From Chrysoporthe austroafricana (Eukaryota > Ascomycota > Sordariomycetes > Diaporthales > Cryphonectriaceae), in the NCBI GenBank assembly GCA_001051155.2, contig JYIP02000002.1, positions 3,479,583 through 3,543,582 on the forward strand: a stretch of DNA of 64,000 bases. Reading direction: 5' to 3'. Positions within the stretch are counted from its first letter, which is position 1. The number at the start of each line of letters is the position of its first letter. Below are positions 1 through 11,508 of the stretch, piece after piece. The position numbers and the translations under genes are program-made. Under the pieces are notes generated by a model. That model did not search any database and was not told the DNA's origin. It was given only the letters and a program-made list of their open reading frames with translations.

Positions 1-171
1 AACAATACCCAACATCACCACCACCCCCATGTGCGAGGGGGCCGTTGACTTTTCTCCCTTCCCCCTTCCTAGAACATAGCACACAACATTCTGCCGGTCG
101 TCCCTCCGCTCCATATATCTTCATCTTCTCTCTCCCATTCCCCTAAACCGGCCTGCTATAAAGTCCACGAG

Positions 172-189
172 ATATATATATATATATAT
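172..189. repeat. (AT)9 microsatellite
   Basis: Perfect AT dinucleotide run just beyond the stop codon of the GPI-protein gene, probably in its 3' untranslated or flanking DNA. No other function is visible. Confidence 0.9.
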
Positions 190-208
190 CCCTCCGGCTG
201 GGCCCCCC

Positions 209-802
209 TTACAGGACCATAGCGGCGAGGCCGGCCATGCCGAGGACGCCGGCTATGGCGTGCTGCTGCTTGTCCGCGGCGCCGGTCACGTAGGCGATGG
301 GCGCGGCGACAGCCGCGGTGCCCTGGACGTAGGTGTTGCCGTTGGCGTTGCCCGCGGCATTGCCCGCGGCGGCGGCGTTACCGTTGGCGGTGGCGGCGGC
401 TGCGGCGACGCCCACGGCACCGACGCCCTGCAGGTTGCGTGTCAGTCGGGGTGGGCTGGTCTGGTCTGCGCGTATACATAGTCTATCTCGGTGGGGGGCG
501 GGGGGGAAGAGAGAGAGAGGAAGAGAGAGACAGGGGCAACACATACATAGGTCGACGTCACGGTGCAGGGGCAGTTCGTAATAGTAAGAGTCTGGTACGC
601 CGTGGTGGCCGTGTAGCACACGTCGCTGTAGGTGATGGTCGTCGGCGTGGGGCAGACGGTCGTGAACCAGTTGACGACGGTGACGTAGGTGCCGGAGCCG
701 GCCGTGGTGCTGGCCGGCGGCGGGGGAGGCGGCGGCGGCGCGGAGCTGGGGACGATGGGCGTGACGGGCGGGGGCATCACGTCGCCGGCGCCGCCGGCCG
801 AG
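209..802 (-). CDS. GPI-anchored cell-wall protein, CCG-6-like (5' end missing)
   Basis: Two exons are visible: from the gap to 547, and 427-209. They are joined across a 119-bp intron (546-428) with GTATGT donor and TGCAG acceptor; the junction is in phase 0. The first exon has a Pro-rich stretch and then the pattern VVNWFTTVCPTPTTITYSD...LTITNCPCTV, which matches the Thr/Cys motif of fungal clock-controlled CCG-6-like wall proteins (family knowledge). The second exon is an Ala/Gly/Asn-rich spacer ending in a hydrophobic tail after AADKQQ, as expected for GPI-anchor attachment. A wall structural role is inferred. The reading frame stays open upstream of the ATG at 777 into a G-homopolymer with an N at 803. 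No signal peptide is seen, so the N-terminus is lost in the gap. Confidence 0.7.
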   Translation of the reverse strand, partial: LGRRRRRRDAPARHAHRPQLRAAAASPAAGQHHGRLRHLRHRRQLVHDRLPHADDHHLQRRVLHGHHGVPDSYYYELPLHRDVDLCMCCPCLSLPLSLFPPAPHRDRLCIRADQTSPPRLTRNLQGVGAVGVAAAAATANGNAAAAGNAAGNANGNTYVQGTAAVAAPIAYVTGAADKQQHAIAGVLGMAGLAAMVL

Positions 803-803
803 N

Positions 804-843
<40 letters not shown>

Positions 844-880
844 TGCCCCGCCCCCCCCCCCTTTTTTTTTTTTTTTTTAT
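803..880. other. Homopolymer assembly gap (single N, G/C/T runs)
   Basis: One N at 803 is followed by about 37 G, a short C-rich link, then C and T runs. It interrupts the GPI-protein gene. The structure matches the other single-N sites in the window and is best read as an unresolved gap rather than true sequence. Confidence 0.75.
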
Positions 881-2658
881 AGACGAGGGTTGGGTTCAGT
901 GGAAGTGTATTCCGGCTGGTAGGTGGGCACGATAAAAGAGGCAGGATGTGCGAGCTTCTCCTTGAGAAATGAGTGAACTCAGGGAGCAGATTGAGAGAAG
1001 AACGAGAGCTGTCGATGAGGACGAACAAACAGGACAGATGCCCTCCCTCGGCGAGCCCAGCCTCCTCTTCTTATAGGCGCAGGACGGCCATCGCGCAACG
1101 CGCCGTGTCAACTGCTTCAGACGCGAAAAAGAGGGACGAGGGCGGCGATCGAACCCCCGTCCGCCTCCTTGTTCCGCGGAAACAACATTCGCGTGAGCCT
1201 GTCCGGAGAATCTGGGCAATGAAACCTGTTCGGGGTGGCGAGGGGCGGGAGGGGAAAGGGTGTGATGATGATGATGAGCCGTGTGTAGTGCTGGACACGA
1301 CAAGGCTGGATCGGCTGTGCTCTCTTCTCCACATACACACACACACCGCGACGCCCGTTAATCTGGTCACGTCTCGTCGAACACACACCGCGCCGGCGCG
1401 TCTTGGACCCCTAAGTAGAATTCCTGCGGGACCGGCTGGCTGGCTGGTGTGGACGGGCGCATTCCGCCCGGCCGCCTTGGCGAGACACGCACGCGACCCG
1501 GAGCAATCAAACGCGTAAACGATGCTGGAATCTATAATCTGTCAAGGTTAAGAAAGAAAAAAAAAAAGAGAAAAAGAAGAGAAAAATGATGTGGCGAAAC
1601 ATTGATTGTCACGAGGGGGGCCGGCCATTTCTCTCACCCGTCAATGCTGGGAGGAGGTGGTGATATCACCCCATTGGATTTGGTATCGTTTGCCCGCAAC
1701 TGATTCATCGATATGTACACTCTCTGATGCTGAAGCCAGCCTTGTCTGTCTGTCGATGCCCGCCCGTGGCGAGGTTTGTGACGATCCCCTCTCCCATCTT
1801 TTCTTTCACGGCTTTCGGACTTTGGCCATCCATCCAGATGTCCTCCCCCGGCCTGGTCTCGAAGAGAAGCCGCCCGTCTTTTTCGTCATCGAAATTCTTG
1901 TCCAAAAGAATTAATGGTTTCGTCGACCCCCGGACTTCGAGCACTCTAAGGATCCCCCCCAAACCACGGTAATGATATCTTTCCTCCCCCCAGACCCTCC
2001 CCTTTTTACCGCCAACATGCAAAGACTCCGTTGACACCGTGCATCAGCGTTGCTTGGTCGACTGCGCGGAGACGAGAGGTCAAGAAAAAAAAAAAGTGAC
2101 CACGCAGATATGCAACGATGAACCTCCCCCTCGTGCTCGCCTCTCCTAGGCGACATCTATGCCAGACCTTCCAACGCCATCACACCCAGACCCATTGGAA
2201 AATAATAAAACGAGGAAGAAAAAAAAAAAAAAATAGAGGCGCAGATCCTTGCGCCAGATACGAGGCTCGTAAGTGGCGCGACCCGCCGGCGGTCCCGGCC
2301 CAAATTCGTATTGCCCGCACCGAGTCGCTGTCTCGAATGTGCCAGTGCCCGTCACCGCAGCGGGTGGTGGTGCCCGCGGTCGAGAGCCGGACCGGGCGAG
2401 GAGGCCATAAGGTGGTGCTGGCGACATGGCGATGTGTCGAAGTTGGTAGTGCCGGACCAGACGAGAGGACCCTCATGCCGCTTGGCCCTGAGACCCCGTC
2501 CGGGACAGTGCTTCCTGTTACGGCTCATATATTCTTGCGAACACCCAGAGGCCGGGAGGTGGCCTTCTGTGGCCGTCACGTCCAGGAAGCAGCCATCCTC
2601 CGTTGAGTCATGGAACCTCTCTCGAAGAAAAAACAAGCGCTGCCAGTTCCCGCAAGTC
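881..2658. other. Intergenic DNA, no gene seen
   Basis: This stretch holds the presumed upstream part of the GPI-protein gene and the 3' flank of flbA. Short open frames on both strands are of mixed composition with no recognisable domain. A-rich tracts occur near 1553-1586, 2079-2096 and 2210-2234. Nothing else could be supported. Confidence 0.6.
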
Positions 2659-5227
2659 CTACTTGCGGTTCGAGCGGCTCTGACTCCGATCCAGGACCTT
2701 TCCAGCGGGATACGCGACCGAGTCGAAGTCGTAGTTCTTCAGGACGGACTCATACTTCGGGGTACGCAGGAACTTGGGCACCGAGTCCTATTGAGCAGTC
2801 AGTATCAGCCCGGTCATCCTGGGACGGATATACAGGGCGGGGCGGACTTACGCTGGCCATAAGCTTGAACACCGCGTTCTGGGCATCCTCGAAGAGGGTG
2901 GTCACCTCGTGCAGGGTATCGATCATAGCAACATCCTGTCCCACCGCCTTCGTCATACGAGTAGCAAGGTTGCTGCGGAGCTGGTGGTCGATGTTGAGCT
3001 CGCAAGGCGAGCCCGGGGCGAGGAATGCGTTGTAGATGCCGTACGCCTGTGCCATGATCTCCTTGATGCCGTCCATCGACGTCGTGGACGGGTTCTTCTG
3101 CGCGTTCCGGATCGCCGACCTGCACTGCTTCACGAACTCGTCCACGTCGAGGTAGAAGGACAGGTTCTCCTCGCAGTGCGTTTCCCTCAGGTTCTCGCGG
3201 AAGAGCAGGCGGAGCGCCGGGTCGCCGAGGATCTTCTCCAGCCTCTGCGTATTTGAGTCCCGGGGGAGCTTCTCGTTTGTCTTGTGATCGCGGGGCGCCG
3301 CCTCGGCGTCCGACGACCGGCCCCGGGTGTGCATGCCGTTGATCAGGTCCTTGCCGGTGGGCGTGATCCCGTAGATGGAGTGTTTTGTGGGCTGGAAGAG
3401 CTGGCTGCCAGGGTACTGCGCCATGTACGCCCGGTCCTGCTGGATGCACTCCATGAGGCCGTACTCGACGAAGTAGCTCGCAATCTCTACAGTCTCCCGC
3501 CGGTCGACGGTGGTAGAGCAGTCCATCAGCCAATCCGTGGCGGACTTGCCAGTGAACGTCTCCTTATAAGTCTTGCCTCCTATTTTGCGCTCAGCAGCCA
3601 TCTTAACGCCGGTGAGGCCGTCGCTATAGTCGGACAGAGACTCCGAGTCGGCCGCATTCACGTTGCTCTTGATGTTCAGGCCCTTCAGGCCGGTGAACCT
3701 CCTGAAGACGACCTCCATGGTCGCCCGGTCCGTCTGCAGCTTGTCCGTCGAGCTGTCCCTCTCCAGGGAGACCAGCTGCGTCAGCGCGGGGCCGATCAGC
3801 TCCGCCACCTGCTTCTGCTGGATGCCGTTCTTGGAGCAGAACTGGTCGAGGATGGCGATCCCCTTGGGCGTAAGCTGCCAGACCGAACCCTTCATGGTGT
3901 AGACCTGCTGCAGCTTGCCGTCGGCAGACTCGATCAGGCGGGCCTCGAGGAAGCGCTGACATATGGAGCGGGCCATGTCCTTGGCCATCGAGAAGGTAGT
4001 GGTCGTCGTGGTTGTGACGATGCGGGAGGGGTCTTTCGGGTCAGGCATGCGATTGGACTGCGAGAATTTCAACGAGCCCAGGTTGTTGATGGCATCTTCG
4101 GAGAGGAAGGTGTGCTCGACCTTTGTTAACCTTACGCGGTGGGCGGAGAGCGGCAACAGGCTGACGATGAGCGTCGCGAAGAGGTCCTTGAAGTCCTGCA
4201 GGCGGCGTCAGTACTTGCTTGCGTGCTGCCAGGCCGCGAATGGGGGGAGCTGGCGCCACACCACCCCGCGCACCTAGGCCCCCCCAAGCCGGGTGGAGCA
4301 AATGAGAGAGAGGCAGGCGGGCAGCCTCGAGGCTAGGCTTACCTTCGTGAACGGCCTGTCGTCATCCGTCATGCGCAGCAGCCTCGAGGATGTCTGATGC
4401 ATCTTGTTGTCGATTTTTGGGAGGAGGACGGGGGGAGGGTGGGAGGCGTCTGTTCTGGAGTAGGGCTGGGAGTACGGGGCTTCTCGGGCCAGGTTGGGCT
4501 GGCTGGCTGCGAACTTGGGGCTCTGCTGCGAAGGGCCGGGCAGGTTCGTCGTCGACGCTGGCGGCGGCAGGACCGAGGTGGGCCGGTGTCGCAGGGTCTT
4601 GTCCGGGGAGGGATCGGCACCGCGCGAGAGGGCAGCGATGTCCCCAGTGATGGACAGGCGGCTCAGGGATCGCTTGTGGCGCACGCTGGGGTCGGAGATG
4701 GTCGCAATCGCAGTCTGGGTGCGGTCGAGCGCGGACGCGGCGAAGGCAAAGAAGCCGCCGGACCTCTGACTTCTCGGGTCGCCGCGCACGAAGCTGGCTC
4801 CTGCTAGCTGCTGCTGCGGTTGCGGCTGCTGCTGTGACGACTTGTGCCGATTGTGGACGGCGGCGGGTCGAGAGGGGGTCGCGAGTTCTGCGACGGGCTC
4901 AAGGGAAGGGTGCGGCGGCACGGGAGAGGTGGCCGGCGCGGAGAAGGGGCTGCTGGCGTTCCTGGGGCTGGGGCGCTGGCGGGAGCGGTCCTGGCCGGTG
5001 GCGCTGGAGGAGGAGGAGGAGGAGGAGGAGGAGGAGGAGAGCGAGAGCGTCGAGGAGGTGGCAGCACTAGAGCTGGGCGAGGGATCGGGCTCCGGGTCTG
5101 AGACGGAGCTGGGCGTGGAAGGTAGGGACGAGACTGAGGCGGAGGATTTGAGTGCTGAGGAGCTGTCGCTGCCGGTGGTACTGTGGAGATAGGCTGGGCG
5201 AGGAGAAGACGGGACGCCGGCAGCCAT
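2659..5227 (-). CDS. flbA: RGS-domain regulator of G-protein signalling, FlbA/RGS-1 type
   Basis: Three exons, 5227-4343, 4195-2852 and 2787-2659, with introns of 147 and 64 bp; all junctions are phase 0 and the product is 785 aa (A. nidulans FlbA is about 720). The Ser/Pro-rich N-terminus (1-270) carries a poly-Ser run near residue 64-74. Then follow the fungal-DR/DEP region (about 280-400, with FKDLFATLIVSLLPLSAHRV), a second DEP domain (about 494-581) and an RGS box (about 614-757, LGDPALRLLFRENL... ending in FLRTPKYESVL). FlbA proteins accelerate GTP hydrolysis by the G-alpha subunit FadA, which restrains vegetative growth and permits conidiation (family knowledge). The assignment is strong. 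The start is the first ATG of the long N-terminal exon; a further upstream non-coding leader cannot be excluded. Confidence 0.93.
5006..5039. repeat. (GGA)11 microsatellite coding poly-Ser in flbA
   Basis: The trinucleotide run lies inside flbA exon 1 and is read on the minus strand as TCC codons, giving the poly-Ser tract of the N-terminal region. Confidence 0.9.
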
Positions 5228-5522
5228 CTAACGGAGGCCGAAGAGGGTTTATGTTAGTAGCAGAAGACGGCAGGTCGGGGCGTGGGTAAAGTGAGTGTGA
5301 AGAGTGTTGTGTGTGTGAGAGTGTGTGCGAGCGAGCTGCTGGGGCTGGGCTGGGCTGGAATAAGAGTCGAGGATAGGGTGGAGGACGCGGGAGTGGGTGG
5401 TCTCGGTTCAAGTTTCCAAGGACCCTGCCCGCTGCCTGTACCTGGGCCTGTGCAGCCTGGGTCCTGCGTGTGCGGTGTGCAGAAGGAAATGGGAGGATAA
5501 ATGGGGATCAGATCGGGGTCAT

Positions 5523-5544
5523 GGTCAAGGTCAAGGTCAAGGTC
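5523..5544. repeat. (GGTCAA)n hexanucleotide repeat
   Basis: 3.7 tandem copies, followed by a looser GGGCCAAGGCCAAG extension. It lies about 300 bp upstream of the flbA start. Confidence 0.85.
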
Positions 5545-5721
5545 CATCAGGGCCAAGGCCAAGCGCAGGGCAGCGGCGGCGGTGGATTGTGGACACCAGC
5601 GACGTGACATGGACTAGGGCAATTGAGTTTGTCGATTCCGGCGGGACCAGGTCGACCCCAAGGGCATCATCTCATCTGGGCACGCCGGACCGCCAGGCCT
5701 CAACGAGAAGGAGGACGAGGA

Positions 5722-5780
5722 GGCGGCGGCGGCGGCGGCGGCGGCGGCCTGTGATCTGATCTGATCTGATCTGACTGATT
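5722..5780. repeat. (GGC)9 followed by (CTGAT)n
   Basis: A GGC trinucleotide run (5722-5748) is directly followed by about five CTGAT pentamers (5753-5778). A (GGA)11 run follows at 5811-5843. Confidence 0.85.
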
Positions 5781-5810
5781 TGACCGGAGGGGGGAGAGGA
5801 CAGGGAGGGG

Positions 5811-5843
5811 GAGGAGGAGGAGGAGGAGGAGGAGGAGGAGGAG
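5811..5843. repeat. (GGA)11 microsatellite
   Basis: Perfect GGA run in the region upstream of flbA. Confidence 0.9.
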
Positions 5844-6620
5844 GGCTTGCCTGCTGGACGCGAGGTGGGTTGTGATGCTGGGCGCTGCCGGGCGGGAGAT
5901 GAGGAAGCATTGGGCAGAGGGGGCCCTTCTCGCTGCTCTCGTTTCTCGTGGGTGTTTTTTTTGTTGTTGTTGTTGTTATTTTTGTTGCTGCTGCCGCTGT
6001 CGTAATGTCCCGCCCGTGCTTGTGTGCGCAGCGATCCGTGACATGTAACAAGAAAGCCCAGCCGATGCAAGGTACAGTCACTGACCGTGTCGAGCGGCGG
6101 ACGATGGCCAGAAACGAGCGTGGAAAAGGAGGCGTGGGCGCGGGCGCGGGCGCGGGCGTGCAGGGCAACGTGCGATGTGACGAGATGACACTAAGCGAGG
6201 CGGAATGGGCCGTGCAAGAGCGAGGTGTGAGGTGGCCGGCGAGCGAGGGTAGGGGAGGGGAGGGTCGGGCGTGAGAAAAGAAGCTCGAGACCGGGGAAGA
6301 GGAAATATGGAAATGAGCGAAGCGAGCGGGTAGAGGAGGGAAGAGAGAGAGAAAAAGAGAGAGAGAAGAGACACAAGAATACGCACACAACGGCTCACTG
6401 ACTACTTCTCGCCCCGTCGGTTGTTGGTGGAGGAGGAGGGAGGTGGTGGTGGTGGTCTCTCTATGGCTTGTGGCGGCTTGCGGCAGGTTCCAGACAGATG
6501 CTCAACCACGCGCACACATACACACACAACGCACTGCCGGATGCGACAGGGCGAGATCTGGGTGACAGGCGAGCTGGCTGGGCTGGCTGACGGATGGGAG
6601 GAGCAGCGGGCCTGGCGTGG

Positions 6621-6642
6621 CCTGACCTGACCTGACCTGACC
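6621..6642. repeat. (CCTGA)4 pentanucleotide repeat
   Basis: Four perfect CCTGA units. The pentamer resembles the CTGAT repeat 0.85 kb away. Confidence 0.85.
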
Positions 6643-7424
6643 ACGAGAAACAGTAAAAAAATAAGATAAAATAATACAGATTAAAAAAGTGACGGGGCGA
6701 CTGGGTGACACCACACCAGATCCAGCAGCAAGGGCTTGTTCTGTTCTGTTCTGATCTGACGGCCGCGCGCAGCAGGATGTGAGCGCGGAGAGGTAGTGGT
6801 AGTAAGAGGTTGTCTGGTTCTGTTCTCTGCTCGGCTCTTCTTCTTCTCTCGGGAGGTGGCCAAGGAGGTTTGAGGGTTTGCCAGACTGGCAGTTTAGTTT
6901 TTAGTTTAGTTCAGTCCCGTCCGTCCAGCCCAGTCCGTCCTGCTGCTTGCTCGCTCGCTGCGAGAGGACGAGGTACTGCTCTGGCAGCGGCCCCAGGAAG
7001 AGGTACCTACCGCCTCCTCGTCCAGCCCAGCCAAGCCCAGCCCAGTACATCCCATACAGCCGATATCTCCCCTCGTGCTATGGACCGGGGGCTCAGTCAT
7101 CAGAAGGGAGAGATTTGCAGGACAGGGCGAGGAACCAGGGCAGACCCCCGTGAGCCATGTGCTAGAGACGTGGAGTGTGGTGGGTAAAGGAGGGGTCGAC
7201 TTTTTGCTCCCAGGCGTGCCAGGGCCAGGGCCAGGGTGCAGGGGCATGAGGTGAGTTGCATGGGTTGCTGTCAGGGTGTGGGCCTGGCGCCCCAGAGGCC
7301 ATGGGGGGGCACTGGGGGGGTGTGCAGAGAGAGCGAGCCCGCTGCTGCACGCACACTGTACGGTACAGTCACTGACGGGTGTGCGTGCTGGGGGACGGCC
7401 TTCTAGGCACCGATGGCTACACCA

Positions 7425-7477
7425 CCCCCCAGTAAAACCCCCCAGTAAGACCCCCCAGAGCACACACACCCCCCCCC
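7425..7477 (-). other. G-quadruplex candidate
   Basis: On the minus strand four G tracts (9, 6, 6 and 6 G, at 7469-7477, 7451-7456, 7438-7443 and 7425-7430) are separated by loops of 12, 7 and 7 nt. The two 7-nt loops are nearly identical (TCTTACT, TTTTACT). This fits the standard G4 pattern apart from one long loop. Confidence 0.6.
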
Positions 7478-7714
7478 AACAGGTAAGTAGCATCTTGGGG
7501 GTCCTGGACGGGGCATAGCACGAGACCAGGGACAGGGGGGCCTGGGTGCATGAGCTGGGTGGCAAGCACCGAACAAAGGTGACGGCACGCATGGCCTGCC
7601 TGGCCCAGCCCGCCGCAGCACCGCATGATACATGGTACCACAGTACGGTACCCAGCTGCACTGGCCAGTATGTGACCAGCCCGCCGGTCCCGTCGTACAG
7701 TACGTCGTTGCGTT

Positions 7715-7738
7715 GCGTGCGTGCGTGCGTGCGTGCGT
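7715..7738. repeat. (GCGT)6 microsatellite
   Basis: Six perfect tetranucleotide copies in non-coding DNA. Confidence 0.9.
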
Positions 7739-9070
7739 CCTGCGCTGGGCAGCAAGCAGGCGATGAGGTTGAGATGCTGCTATGCAAGTCCCGTCCTGTC
7801 CCAGTCCCAGTCCGTCAGGCTCCTCCTGGTCAATAGGTGGCCGGTGACGCCGCAGCCTCACATCGCTACCATACCAGGTACCTGCTGCGAGCGACCCCGC
7901 CGAGGTAAGTAAATTGGCTGCCCGGCAGTGGTATTCAGTAATTCAGTGATAGTAGTATGGCTGTGTTTGTGTGTCTTTTTCTTTTCCTTTTTTTTTTTTA
8001 TTATTTTGTTGTTGTTTTGCCTTAGTAATCCTTGAATCCTAAACAGCTTCTATAGCCCGCCGCCACATCTCATACTGCACCTGCACCCCGTCAGGCCCGT
8101 AAGCAGCCCCCCTCCCACTCGCCGTCAGGATGTGTCATGTATAAATAAGACACACGATCATCCCTCCGAACAGCGTCCTCCCCCGTCGGTTATGACAGAA
8201 GACGGGATCGGGGAGGATGGGCGAGGATGGCACTGATGGGAGGGCAGAACGGGGGAGGGGGGGAAGAGGCGCCATCATCGCCTGACTCTGAGACAAGGGC
8301 GGCCCACTGGCGGGCGACGGAAACATCGAAACGCATTCTGGAAGCATTTCCGTCTCTCAATCTCTCTCTCTCGGTGACCCGTTGCTGCCCGTCTCCCTCG
8401 CGCGGGCATTTAAGTAGGCTGTCGATAGTGACGGGCCGCCCGGGTGGGGGGGTGGCGCGGCGAAGGGGAGGCCCGTGACGACAAAGAGGGACCTGGCGCG
8501 CCCGGCCCAGGTGATGTCACCCGTACCAGAAACACGATCCTCCTGGGACACGCAAGTAGAAATGCCGTGCCGTGCCGTGCCTTGCCGTGCCTCGCCTGCG
8601 TAGCGGAGGAGGAGGAGGAAGGCGGAGGATGGAGGGAGGGGAGGGGTGAGGTTTTTCGAGCCAGATCCGCGTGGGATCCGGAGGGCGACGACGAGCGCGC
8701 GGGCGGCTGCTTTCAGCGAAAAAGCACACCGACGTTGCGCATGCTACCCATAACTCGGTACTGGGTATAGCATGCAGAGCCAGCGCGTTTTGGCTTCTGG
8801 TCGCCTTCTAGAACCGAAAGAAGGGGGAAAGGCCAATGCCACGCCGGGCCAAGGCCAGGGCCACGTTCAGGTACGGATTATCGATCCGGCATCAGACACG
8901 CACGCACACAAGCCGTTGTCTCTCTTCTCCCTCTCCTCCTCCTCCTCCTCCTCCCCCTCGCCGCCCATGAATAAGCTCCCAGAGCTTAACGCGCCCTCAT
9001 GACGTCCTACCGTGTGAGGTCTTTCTGGCTGCCACGTGGTGGTGCATACCACACACACATCCCATACTAA

Positions 9071-9089
9071 TGTATGTATGTATGTATGT
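9071..9089. repeat. (TGTA)n microsatellite
   Basis: Nearly five TGTA units. A similar GTAT/GT stretch recurs at 10494-10520. Confidence 0.85.
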
Positions 9090-11195
9090 GCTACTACTAT
9101 GCTATGGTAGCATCCCCAGACGCCTGCAGAAAAGGGGGCAAAAGCACGCACCGGCCGGCCCCAGGACCACGCCGCCCGCGCCCGCGCCCGCGCCCTCTGC
9201 TGCTGTAAGTAGGTATGATATGCCGGCAAGAACCTTTTCAGCCACGGCCGCCGGGCCTCATACAAGAAAAGAGGTGCGGAGCAGCGAGAGAACATGTGAC
9301 CGATCCCTTCTCCTCCTCCTCCCGCTCCCTTCACCCCCCCCCCCCGAAAATAGAACCAATGGATCGAGACTTGAAACCCGGCGGCGGCTGCATGCACCAG
9401 ATCCCGCCCTTTCCCTGCCTGTCTCCTGTGCTGTCGCCCTCCCTCTCCTCTCGGGGGGGGGGGGTAGGGTCGGATTCCGCCGGCCTTCAGGATCCCCTCT
9501 CTGCTACTTGCTTGCTTGCTCTGCCTTCCAAACAACCGCGGCGCCGCCGTCTCGTGTCTCGTGTGCTGAGGGTGACGCGAAGGGCCACACGCCACCCTGC
9601 CATCTTGGTCTCGCCGCCGCCGCCGCCGCCGCCCCCCTCCACCCCCCCTCGGTGCGTGCGTTGCGCTGCGCTGCGTGCGTACTATGACGAGACAGTGTGC
9701 CTGGGCAGAGAGGGCGGCAGCCAGCAGGAACACTGTGTGGGTGGGGCCCCGCCGATACACATCTGCAAGAGACCCATACATGGTCGTCCGTACGCAGTAG
9801 CGGCCCATCCTGCACCTTGTCGCCCGCCCCCTCTCTCTCTGTTCTCTCCTCTCCTCGTCGGCCCAGCCAGTCGCGCGACAGGACGAGGGGAGGGGGGGGC
9901 GTGGGCTAAAAGAGCGAACTTTTGCACCGGGCAGGGGGGCCGCCGTCGTGGTTGGTCGGCGGTGGGAAGGGGAGAGGGGGGGCCAGAGAGGATGTGGAGG
10001 GAGGCACAACATGGCCGGGCAGGATCTGCACATGGCTTTCAGGGATGAGCCACAGGTGTGCTGTGCTTTCTGCCTGTGGTGTTGCTTCCCTCCCACGCCG
10101 CCCACGACGCAAAAGCCCGCGACACGCATCACGTTGCGCCCCTCCCAACCGCAGCACAGCAGCGCAGCGTAGCGCAGCACAGCACATGGCAGGGTCAGCT
10201 TCGCCGTGCAGTGCAGTGCAGTGTGTGGTGCAGGTTTGGGGTCCCGGCCCAACCTCCCTCCCTCTCCCCTCTGCCCTCTTTTCGGGGACCCGTGGTTTGA
10301 TGCCCCTGGCCCTGCAGCAGCACGACCTGCGCGGAGCATGAGGCAGCACACGAGGCACGAGGCATGAGGCGTGGCGGGCACGCTGCTTCTGCCGGGTGGC
10401 ATCTCATCACGCCAGGCTGACGCTCGCTGGTTCGCTCGCTGGGCGGGGGGTGGACCAGCGACTCGCGATCCTAACTTTGACTCTTGTTTGAGTGTGTATG
10501 TATGTATGTGTGTGTGTGTGCGTCTCGTCTCATCCTCTTCCCATGCGACGAGCGCCGCGGTCAAGATCCGTCCCGTGCGGCCGTTCGCCGCTGCGGATCG
10601 GCACCTGGCCGTACCGGTTTGGGCATCTTCATTTTTTCCTTTTTACCCCTTCCCTTTCTTTTTTTTCTACTTATTTAACTTCTCACTTTCCATCTGCGGC
10701 GCACACACACACACACACATGGGCCCTGGTCTGCTCTGGCGGGGGCCGCCACCCAAAACCCACAAAGAAGAACACGCTGGGCCCACCCCATCGTCATACC
10801 GTACCATGGATGGCAAACTACATAGCACACAACAAGCACGGCGGGATCTTCTCGAGCGCAGGCAGGCCGGGCCCCCGGGTGGTGATAGCTCACCTCGCTC
10901 ACCTCGCATTCGTGATATGGGGCCCTTGCCGGCACTCACTCACACCCCCCCAAGGTCGCGTCCAAGCAGGCCAGCCCACACTACCACCGCCGCCTCCTAC
11001 TGCTACTCTCCCCTTCTGACTCAAGCTTCCCAGCCCCGGACATACCGCGCCCTCGCCCGGCCGCTATTCCCGTACTCCGCCTCATGCTGCTGCGGCGGTA
11101 CTTGATAGGCCCAACAGGTGAACAGGTCCCCGCTCCCAGGGCGCCCCACCGCCCGGGTGGTGATGACGCCCGTGGCTGGGCCCGGGCTAGCTGGT

Positions 11196-11226
11196 CCCGA
11201 GCGAGAGCGAGAGGACAGGAGAAGAA

Positions 11227-11258
<32 letters not shown>

Positions 11259-11340
11259 GGGGGGGGGGGGGGGCGGGGGCCGGCGGGGGGGCGCGCNGGG
11301 GCCGGGGGAGGTGGGCCCGAGGGGAAAGAAGGGGAAAGGG

Positions 11341-11373
<33 letters not shown>

Positions 11374-11390
11374 AGGTCAGCGTGGCTTGA
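11196..11390. other. Single-N assembly gap with degraded duplicated flank
   Basis: An A run, a G run, an N at 11297 and a second A run. The GA-rich sequence before the first A run (about 11196-11226) reappears in degraded form between the N and the second A run (about 11312-11341). This is the signature of an unresolved homopolymer gap. Confidence 0.7.
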
Positions 11391-11483
11391 TTGCAGGACG
11401 AGGGTTGGTGGCCGGGCGTAAAGTGAGCGAGTAGGGGCCCCCTGCTCCACAGTACGTCCAGTCCTTGGACGACGAGCCAGCCC

Positions 11484-11508
11484 AGACAAGACAAGACAAG
11501 ACAAGACA
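11484..11508. repeat. (ACAAG)n pentanucleotide repeat
   Basis: About five tandem ACAAG units. Related ACACG/ACAAG motifs recur at 11770-11815. Confidence 0.85.

Noticed and set aside
1130..1175. tRNA-like GGGTTCGATC followed by a T run on the minus strand
   Set aside because: The T-stem does not pair well, and no A-box or acceptor stem could be found at the right distance.
8867..10564. 565-codon open frame on the minus strand
   Set aside because: Amino-acid composition shifts with local simple repeats, no domain is seen, and similar-length frames exist on the opposite strand. GC-richness removes stop codons here.
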